From an uncultured Bacteroidota bacterium (GTDB lineage Bacteria; Bacteroidota; Bacteroidia; UBA7662): 5,190 nucleotides of DNA. The notes under the pieces were generated by a model. It had not been told where the DNA came from. It was given only the letters and a program-made list of their open reading frames with translations, and did no database searches. Both the position numbers and the translations under genes were made by a program. The stretch covers positions 1 through 5,190 of the forward strand of contig CAIOCC010000118.1 in assembly GCA_903856555.1 (NCBI GenBank). Direction: 5' to 3'. Shown piece by piece: positions 1 to 5,190 of this stretch (position 1 is its first letter; each line of letters starts with the position of its first letter).

Positions 1-126
1 ATGCAGACCCAACACGACGGACAGTACCAGTGGGTGCATTGCCCCTCTTGGCCCGCCGGGGTTTCACCCGGGGTTTATATCATCCGCGGGCCGCAAGGCC
101 GCAGTGCTCGCCTGATCCGACCTTGA
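1..126 (+). CDS. 3' end of a secreted or surface protein with a probable T9SS type A C-terminal sorting domain (partial)
   Basis: Frame 1 is open from the first base to a TGA at 124-126 and gives 41 residues. The ATG at position 1 is probably an internal Met, because such a tail belongs to a larger protein. The segment PAGVSPGVYIIRG followed by a basic end (RSARLIRP) resembles the last two strands of the T9SS type A sorting domain, whose usual ending is L-P-x-G-V-Y-hydrophobic-x-hydrophobic, a short turn, then a basic or hydrophobic terminus. Proteins with this domain cross the outer membrane through the T9SS and are released or anchored at the surface, and the domain is usually removed. The catalytic or binding part is outside the window, so the function is unknown. 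The gene converges on susD with six bases between stop codons. A 12-base in-frame repeat lies inside the GVY motif. A chance C-terminus of another kind of protein cannot be excluded on 41 residues. Confidence 0.6.
   Translation: MQTQHDGQYQWVHCPSWPAGVSPGVYIIRGPQGRSARLIRP
56..76 (+). repeat. Imperfect 12-bp in-frame tandem repeat (1.75 copies)
   Basis: CCGGGGTTT occurs at 56-64 and again at 68-76, separated by CAC, giving a 12-base period. It sits in the reading frame of the T9SS-type tail and encodes the doubled A-G-V-S / P-G-V-Y. Removing one unit would leave the more usual PAGVYIIR. This fits a small slippage duplication, although chance is possible for so short a repeat. Confidence 0.5.
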
Positions 127-132
127 TCGGGT

Positions 133-1779
133 CTAGTACCCGTCGTTTTGGGTCAGGTTGGGGTTGGCGATGATATCCGAAAGGGGTAAGGGATAAACCT
201 TGAATTTGGGGTTGATCGCTTGACCGGCCGCAGGACCGCCTTTGTAAGGCCAGAGGTAATCGCCTTCAATGAAGCGGTTGAAACGAATTAAATCCGTACG
301 ACGCAATCCTTCCCATAACAATTCCCGACCTCTTTCGTCGCAGAGTTTGTTGAGGGTGGGCAATTCGCTGATGTTGTTGGAATTGTTGCCGTAGGCCCTT
401 TGCTGTACCCGGTTGTAGTATTCAATGGCATTGGCCGAGGATCCAGCACCCCCACGCACCAATGCTTCGGTATACATCAAATAAACATCGGCCAAGCGGA
501 AGATGGGGAAATCAATATCCATGAAGTTCCGCTGAGGGTCGTTGCCGTATCCACCGCTGCGGGTTTTGTTACAAAACTTGGAAACCAGAACCCCTTTACT
601 GAATTCAGTCCAATCTGTTTGCAGGCTAATGTCGGTGGTCATCCCAATGGTATCCAAAATGAATTTGCGAGAGTCGCTGCTGTCGGCCGGGAACCAATTC
701 CATACCTGGGGGGTGGCACGGTTGCCAGCCCAGCCTCCGTCCGTACCCCGCTTCTCTCGGTAGGCTGCCGTAGGGGCAGAGGGTGTGGAGCTTTTGACCA
801 AGAACGTGGTACCGCCGTAATTCTGTGAGCGGAGTCCATCAAAATTGATAGCAAAGATGATTTCGTTGGTAGCCAAATGATTATCAGCCAAAAACAAGTA
901 GGCGTATTGCGGTTCCAAGGAATAACCGGCGTCGATGACTTTTTGGCAATAGGTGGCGCATTCGCTGTACTTGGGCGTGTTGATATAGACCTCGGCATTG
1001 AGGTAAAGGCGAGCGAGCAGGGCCCAAGCGGCAGCCTTGTCAACCCGTCCGTACTGATTGGTGCGGGGTTCGGGCAAAAGGCTTTCGATATCTTTGAGCT
1101 CGGACTCAACATAGGTGAAGAGCTGGGCACGGCTTGCTTGTTCGGGGATACCCGATCCTGGGCGATCTTCTTCGGTCACCAAGGGTACTTTTCCGAAAAG
1201 GTCGATGGCGTGGTAATAACTGAGGGCGCGCATGAAACGTGCCTCGGCTTTGTAGCCCAGGATGGTGGCTTTCTCCGAAGCTGAGAAGGCTTTGTCGGCC
1301 AACCAATCTTCGGAACAATAGTAGATGAACTCGTTGCAAAGCGGAACCTGGTAGAAAATCCGCGCATACATCATGTTCACAAAAGAACTCTGAGAATTCC
1401 AGTCAGCCTCATTCAAATCCCGAATCGAGGCATCACCAGACCAAGCACAAAGGGCCTCTTCGGTCGGCAATTCCTGGAGATTCCACAGGACGCGAAGGTA
1501 TTGGGAAAAGCCCTCATCGCCAGAGATATCACCTTGACCGGCAGGGCCTTGGTTGCCTGAGAGGGAAAGACCCCCGTAGATTTTGGCGAGGACCATGGTG
1601 TAGTTATCGGTTTTGTTACGGCAGGTATCGCAAGGCGCGTAGACCGTTGCGCTGTTCAAGCCGTATTTGGGGTAAAGGTTGAGCCCGTCAAAGCAGGAGG
1701 TGGTGAGCCCCACAAGTAGAACCGCAACAGCCAAACCCGGAGCGCGAAGCGCATGCGAAAGGAAAGATAAAATTTTCAT
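133..1779 (-). CDS. susD: SusD-family surface glycan-binding lipoprotein, close to the starch-type SusD
   Basis: This is a complete 548-residue protein, the usual SusD/RagB length. It is the surface lipoprotein lid that binds a glycan and passes it to SusC. The start at 1779 is followed by a lipoprotein signal: a basic/hydrophobic stretch, then LTTSC with the lipid-bearing Cys at residue 29. The N-terminal TPR-like helical lobe follows (about 45-260), including ELPTEEALCAW (103-113) and the family motif ARFMRALSYYHAIDLFGKVP (180-199). The C-terminal SusD domain (about 300-548) contains IFRLADVYLMYTEAL (426-440), DERGRELLWEGLRRTDLIRF (481-500) and the typical ending NPNLTQNDGY. Compared from memory with B. 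thetaiotaomicron SusD, the stretch RVDKAAAWALLARLYLNAEV (245-264) and the NYGG motif match closely. W113, Y321, W350, D88 and R96 fall on its starch-site residues W98, Y296, W320, D73 and R81, while N101 becomes Asp116. The gene starts 19 bases after the susC stop, so the two are surely co-transcribed. Ten cysteines, including a CDTC motif at 50-53, are unusual. The family is certain; the alpha-glucan substrate is inferred. Confidence 0.96.
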   Translation of the reverse strand: MKILSFLSHALRAPGLAVAVLLVGLTTSCFDGLNLYPKYGLNSATVYAPCDTCRNKTDNYTMVLAKIYGGLSLSGNQGPAGQGDISGDEGFSQYLRVLWNLQELPTEEALCAWSGDASIRDLNEADWNSQSSFVNMMYARIFYQVPLCNEFIYYCSEDWLADKAFSASEKATILGYKAEARFMRALSYYHAIDLFGKVPLVTEEDRPGSGIPEQASRAQLFTYVESELKDIESLLPEPRTNQYGRVDKAAAWALLARLYLNAEVYINTPKYSECATYCQKVIDAGYSLEPQYAYLFLADNHLATNEIIFAINFDGLRSQNYGGTTFLVKSSTPSAPTAAYREKRGTDGGWAGNRATPQVWNWFPADSSDSRKFILDTIGMTTDISLQTDWTEFSKGVLVSKFCNKTRSGGYGNDPQRNFMDIDFPIFRLADVYLMYTEALVRGGAGSSANAIEYYNRVQQRAYGNNSNNISELPTLNKLCDERGRELLWEGLRRTDLIRFNRFIEGDYLWPYKGGPAAGQAINPKFKVYPLPLSDIIANPNLTQNDGY

Positions 1780-1798
1780 AACCTAGAGATTAACAGGA

Positions 1799-4798
1799 TT
1801 AAAACTTGAAGTTGAGGTTGACACTGTAAACACGGGCGCGTGGGTAGATGTTGTTATCAATACCCCCAAAGATTTCGGGGTCAACGCCCGAATAATTCGT
1901 TATCACAAAAACGTTTTGGATCGATGCCGAAAGTCGGAATGCCAAGTCATTGCCAAAAGGCTTGCCAAAATCGTAGCCTACAAAGAGGTTGTCCATGCGT
2001 AGGAAGTCGGCCCGCTCCAGGTAATAGTCGGATTTGAGTTGGTTGAGGCGGAAACCGGTGTTGAGGTAATCCGTCGTGATGTTGTTGATGAACCCAAGAC
2101 TGCCACCGGTACCGGCCAGGGTCCCGTTGTTGGAATTGACGTTGTTGTACATGTAACGGCCCAATTCAGCCCGCATGCTGAAACCGGCGTTCCACTTCTT
2201 GTAGCGAAGGTTGGAAAAGAAGCCCAGGTAAACGGTGGGGATGGGGTTTTTGTCTTTGCGAAGGTCCTTGGCCGTTGGGCTGCTGATGGTGTCTTTGCCG
2301 TTGGGGGCCCAGTATTTGCCCTCCAAAGGACGGCCATCGCTCCCGTAAATCTGACGGTACATGTAGAAGGTGTTCGGAGTGAAGCCGACGCTGTGAATCT
2401 GAATGGTGTTGCCAACACCGCCGGAAATACCGCCGACCAGAATACCTTGGTTGGTGGAATCGGGTACCCGGGTCAACTTGGTGATCGTGGTCCTGTTCCA
2501 GGTGGCATTGAACCCAAATTCCAGGTTCATCTCTTTGTTATCAATGGCCACGGCGTTGATGTTCCATTCGATGCCTTCGTTCTCCAAGTCACCCACATTG
2601 GTGAGGATGAGGTCCGAGAAATTGGTGCCTGCGATGGTGGGGATGACGGCCAAAAGATCGTAGGTCTTCTTTTTGTAATAATCAATCGAACCGTTGATGC
2701 GGTTTTTGAAAAAGCCGTAATCCAAACCAATGTTGGTGCTGGAGGTTTCTTCCCACTTGAGGTTTGCATCAAAGCCCTGAGGGCGCAACATAGGGAGGAA
2801 ATTGTTACCAAATTGGTAATAGGCCGACGGCGTGCTCTGGCTGTAATTGGCCAAATAGCTGTAATCGCCGATACCGTCTTGTTGGCCGGTGACGCCCCAG
2901 CCAATGCGCAGCTTCATATTGGAGATGGAAGGGATTTGGCTAAAAAAGCCCAAATCACTCATCCGCCAGGCAAAGGCCACCGATGGGAACAAACCCCAGC
3001 GGTTTTCGGGGGCAAAGCGAGAGGAACCATCGGCACGCAGGGTAGCGGTCAAAAGGTAGTGGTCCAGGAAGGTGTAATTCAAACGACCGTAGAAGGACAT
3101 CAGGGCGTTCTCGGTGAAGAAATCAAAGGGGTTGGGCTTCTGGATGGTATCTCCGCGTTGGTTAATGTCCGGGAAGGTAGGGCTTTCGGTGCTCCAGTGT
3201 TGGAAGCTGTAACCACCGGTCACATCCATGCTGGATAGCAAGGATTTGAGTTCCTTTTTGTAATTGAAATAGGTATCGATGAGGCGGTTGGTTTTGGTCA
3301 TCGCGTATTGGTTGTTGACTCCGCGACGGGTCCAAACGGCGGCGGCGTTGGAATCAATGACCACCGATCCCGTGCTGGATGAGTAATCGCCTCCCAGGTT
3401 AAGGAAGAAGTGGAGGTCGGATAGACCGGGCGTTTCAAAGTCTAGTAACACATTCCCGATAAAGCGATTGACCGAACTGCGGTCTTCTTTTTGGTTCAAC
3501 AAGCCCATGGGGTTCTTGGTGGCCAATTGCAGGGGTTGAGCGTTGTTGGCCCATTCAAAATACCCGTTGTAAGCGCTTGTATCCCGTTTGACGGGGCGCG
3601 ATGGGTCAAAAACGACCGCGGAACCGATGGCGCCTCCGTCGGCAAAACGGTTTTGGAGATTAAAGTATTTGGTGTTAAGATCGACCTTGAGGTAGGGGCC
3701 GATTTTGGGGCTGAGGTTGAGGTTGAGGCCGGTGCGCTCCAATTTGCCGGTGCGTAGGTTGCCTTGCTCGTCGTAACGCTCAAAGCCCAAGCGGTAGGGG
3801 AGATCCTTGATACCCCCCGACAGGGTCAGGTTGATGTCGTTGATCAGGGCTAATTGATAAATTTCGCTTTGCCAGTCCGTTGCGTTGTTGGCCGAGGGCT
3901 GGTTGAGGAGGTTTTTCTGAGCGTTGGTGCCTTTTTCGCGGATGAGTTGTTTGAGCTGGGCGGTGTCCAAAACATTGACGGTGCGTGTGATTTGTTTGGC
4001 CGATGAATTGGTGGTGAGTTCAACCCGGACGCGGTCCGAGGCAGCGCCTTTTTTGGTGGTGATCAGGATGACCCCGTTGGCCGCTCTGGATCCGTAAATC
4101 GCTGCTGCTGAGGCGTCTTTGAGGACGGTGAAGGTTTCGATGTCTTCGGGGTTGATGAGGGCCAATGGATTGGCTGCGCCGGCAATACCGCCGTTATCCA
4201 CCGGTACACCGTCGATAACGATCAAAGGATCGTTGCTGGCGTTCAACGATGAACCACCGCGGATACGAATCACCGAACCACCGCCGGGAAGACCGCTGTT
4301 GTTGGTGATGCGGACTCCGGGGGTTTTACCAATGACCAATTGCTCCGGGGTGGAGAAATTGCCTTGTTGAAAGACTTTGGAGGGAATGGCCGTGACCGCC
4401 CCCGTGAGATCCCGGGTTTGGGTGGTTCCGTAACCAACAATGACGGCTTCCTGCAGAAGTTGGGCGTCTTCGGTCAGGGTAAAATTGGCGGTTGTAACAC
4501 CGGACGAACGGACCGTGACCGATATAGATTGAGTTTTGTAGCCCAAGTAGGAGACGTCCAATGTGATATTGCCAGGCTTGAGGCTTCCGATGCTGTAGTT
4601 TCCGTTCAAATCGGTGGCGGATCCGGTGGTGCTTCCTTTGACCGTGACATTCGCGCCGATAATGGGTTGATTGCCTTTGTCCACGATGCGGCCGGCAATG
4701 GTGCCGGAACCCTGGCCTGCGCTTAGCAGAGGAGTCCACAGCAGCAGGATCAACAAAAAGGCTTGTCCAACAAAGCCCGTGCGTTTGGTGTGTTTCAT
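1799..4798 (-). CDS. susC: SusC-family TonB-dependent outer-membrane glycan transporter
   Basis: This is a complete 999-residue receptor, the usual SusC/RagA length. It forms an outer-membrane 22-stranded barrel that imports oligosaccharides delivered by SusD, using energy from TonB-ExbBD. The frame stays open upstream to an ATG at 4927, but the Met at 4798 is the better start: it begins MKHTKRT followed by a hydrophobic run ending LLSAGQG (a signal peptide cleaved near residues 27-30), and the longer form would run into the neighbouring gene. Domains in order are a carboxypeptidase-regulatory-like beta-sandwich (about 33-110, with GRIVDKGNQPIIGANVTVKG), the SusC linker ending EAVIVGYG (117-124), the plug (about 128-250, with VIRIRGGSS, DPLIVIDGVPVD and LKDASAAAIYGSRAANGVIL at 226-245), and the barrel (about 260-999) ending in a terminal Phe (VNLNFKF), as expected for Bam-assembled proteins. 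No STN domain precedes the sandwich, so direct control through an anti-sigma factor is unlikely. No frameshift is seen. The substrate is inferred from the partner SusD, not from this protein. Confidence 0.97.
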   Translation of the reverse strand: MKHTKRTGFVGQAFLLILLLWTPLLSAGQGSGTIAGRIVDKGNQPIIGANVTVKGSTTGSATDLNGNYSIGSLKPGNITLDVSYLGYKTQSISVTVRSSGVTTANFTLTEDAQLLQEAVIVGYGTTQTRDLTGAVTAIPSKVFQQGNFSTPEQLVIGKTPGVRITNNSGLPGGGSVIRIRGGSSLNASNDPLIVIDGVPVDNGGIAGAANPLALINPEDIETFTVLKDASAAAIYGSRAANGVILITTKKGAASDRVRVELTTNSSAKQITRTVNVLDTAQLKQLIREKGTNAQKNLLNQPSANNATDWQSEIYQLALINDINLTLSGGIKDLPYRLGFERYDEQGNLRTGKLERTGLNLNLSPKIGPYLKVDLNTKYFNLQNRFADGGAIGSAVVFDPSRPVKRDTSAYNGYFEWANNAQPLQLATKNPMGLLNQKEDRSSVNRFIGNVLLDFETPGLSDLHFFLNLGGDYSSSTGSVVIDSNAAAVWTRRGVNNQYAMTKTNRLIDTYFNYKKELKSLLSSMDVTGGYSFQHWSTESPTFPDINQRGDTIQKPNPFDFFTENALMSFYGRLNYTFLDHYLLTATLRADGSSRFAPENRWGLFPSVAFAWRMSDLGFFSQIPSISNMKLRIGWGVTGQQDGIGDYSYLANYSQSTPSAYYQFGNNFLPMLRPQGFDANLKWEETSSTNIGLDYGFFKNRINGSIDYYKKKTYDLLAVIPTIAGTNFSDLILTNVGDLENEGIEWNINAVAIDNKEMNLEFGFNATWNRTTITKLTRVPDSTNQGILVGGISGGVGNTIQIHSVGFTPNTFYMYRQIYGSDGRPLEGKYWAPNGKDTISSPTAKDLRKDKNPIPTVYLGFFSNLRYKKWNAGFSMRAELGRYMYNNVNSNNGTLAGTGGSLGFINNITTDYLNTGFRLNQLKSDYYLERADFLRMDNLFVGYDFGKPFGNDLAFRLSASIQNVFVITNYSGVDPEIFGGIDNNIYPRARVYSVNLNFKF

Positions 4799-4901
4799 GG
4801 TTTGGTTTAAGGATTTTTTGGGTTGGATGGCCGGCAAAAACGATGTTATCAAATCGTAAATGCCTTGCATTCCCGAAATAACGAATTTTTGTGGAAAAAA
4901 C
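4799..4901 (-). promoter_or_regulatory. Non-coding leader upstream of susCD, presumed promoter region
   Basis: This 103-base stretch lies between the stop of the upstream gene and the susC start, and is visibly richer in A/T than the flanking genes. It is the only place in the window where a dedicated susCD promoter could sit. Read on the minus strand, TACGATTTG (4858 down to 4850) differs from the Bacteroidota -7 consensus TAnnTTTG by one extra spacer base. I find no TTG at the right distance for a -33 element. The bases just before the ATG (CTTAAACCAAACC) are A-rich with no Shine-Dalgarno match, as is common in this phylum. No clear hairpin or regulator site is visible. Transcription reading in from the upstream gene remains possible. 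Confidence 0.3.
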
Positions 4902-5190
4902 CTACAGTTCCTGCCCAAAACCAACACCTCCGGCCAAGGGCTTGGGACCCAGGAGGGCCAAGGCTGCGGAGTTCAAGCGGCGGACCTTGCCGGCTATTGC
5001 GAAGGCGTCTTCGGGGACGATCACGAGGTAGCGGGGATAGGCCGCTTTGGGAAGGCAAGGGGCGAAGGTATCGGGCCGAAGGGGGCCATCGGAGAGGGTC
5101 TCCAGGAGGCTCTTGGGCATGCAAAGGGCCACTTGCTCCCCCCAAACCGGGTCATGGAGGGGTGCGAGGTACCAATGGGGGCTCAAAAGC
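4902..5190 (-). CDS. 3' end of a probable AMP-binding (acyl-CoA ligase type) enzyme, possibly MenE (partial)
   Basis: The minus-strand frame is open from the window edge to a TAG at 4904-4902, giving about 95 residues. The 5' end lies outside, and the TTG at 5186 need not be the start. The segment HDPVWGEQVALCM, then PKAAYPRYLVIVPE, then AIAGKVRRLNSAAL follows the pattern of the small C-terminal domain of adenylate-forming enzymes: a (D)xxWGE-hydrophobic strand, a 'y-x-x-P-x-x-hydrophobic' strand, and a GK-V/I-x-R motif whose lysine is the catalytic residue of the adenylation step. The short, degenerate form recalls Bacteroidota O-succinylbenzoate-CoA ligase (MenE, menaquinone synthesis), but the core domain is missing, so the substrate cannot be assigned. 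It lies on the same strand as susC, 103 bases upstream of it. A functional link to glycan uptake is not evident. The assignment is a motif reading and could be wrong. Confidence 0.55.
   Translation of the reverse strand, partial: LLSPHWYLAPLHDPVWGEQVALCMPKSLLETLSDGPLRPDTFAPCLPKAAYPRYLVIVPEDAFAIAGKVRRLNSAALALLGPKPLAGGVGFGQEL

Noticed and set aside
86..102. GC-rich hairpin (GCGGGCC, GCAA loop, GGCCGC) as a terminator
   Set aside because: It has a bulge, sits inside coding sequence, and has no T-run on either strand, so it does not look like an intrinsic terminator.
400..1367. Several medium open frames on both strands across susD
   Set aside because: They overlap the clear susD frame, have no family motifs and no separate start context, and are shadows of susD.
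2039..3238. A 399-codon open frame on the + strand opposite susC
   Set aside because: It lies wholly within the well-supported susC gene, has no recognisable motif or signal sequence, and is best explained by codon bias of the opposite strand leaving few stops.
3709..3731. Repeated GAGGTT units within susC
   Set aside because: They encode an alternating beta-strand (LNLNL) in the barrel, which is normal for this family and not an independent repeat element.
4838..4858. Palindrome-like stretch CGATTTGATAACATCG (minus strand) in the susC leader as a regulator site
   Set aside because: Only the outer four bases of each arm pair and the inner bases mismatch, so it is not distinguishable from chance.
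4799..4927. A 43-residue N-terminal extension of SusC starting at the ATG at 4927
   Set aside because: It would place the signal peptide in the interior, overlap the end of the upstream gene, and lies in A/T-rich leader sequence. The Met at 4798 is followed directly by a normal signal peptide.

Overview
The window looks like Bacteroidota DNA of moderate GC, perhaps from a Saprospirales/Chitinophagales-type lineage. The phylum call rests on a complete SusC/SusD outer-membrane nutrient-uptake pair, start sites with no clear Shine-Dalgarno sequence, and a gene tail that resembles a type IX secretion (T9SS) sorting domain. The finer lineage is a guess from base composition and protein style.

Layout. 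Positions 1-126 (+ strand) hold the last 41 codons of a gene that enters from the left and ends in a probable T9SS C-terminal sorting signal. Six bases later, on the opposite strand, lies the stop codon of a full-length SusD-like lipoprotein (133-1779). Upstream of it, after 19 bases, is a full-length SusC-like TonB-dependent transporter (start placed at 4798, stop at 1799). A 103-base non-coding leader (4799-4901) separates susC from the 3' end of another minus-strand gene (4902-5190, entering from the right). Its tail resembles the C-terminal domain of AMP-binding (acyl-CoA ligase) enzymes, possibly MenE.

How they work together. SusC and SusD should form a 'pedal-bin' complex: SusD is the surface lid that captures a glycan, and SusC is the TonB-powered barrel that imports it. 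An alignment from memory to the archetypal Bacteroides thetaiotaomicron starch protein SusD places several known starch-contacting residues (W98, Y296, W320, D73, R81) on identical residues here (W113, Y321, W350, D88, R96). An alpha-glucan or maltooligosaccharide substrate is therefore the best guess. No SusE/F, amylase or regulator lies in the window, and the pair is closed off downstream by the convergent T9SS-type gene, so it is either a minimal pair or has its enzymes elsewhere.

I see no RNA genes, mobile elements, CRISPR arrays or clear intrinsic terminators. I found no convincing undescribed system. The best leads are the predicted starch specificity, the small in-frame duplication inside the sorting signal, and the unusual cysteines of the SusD protein.
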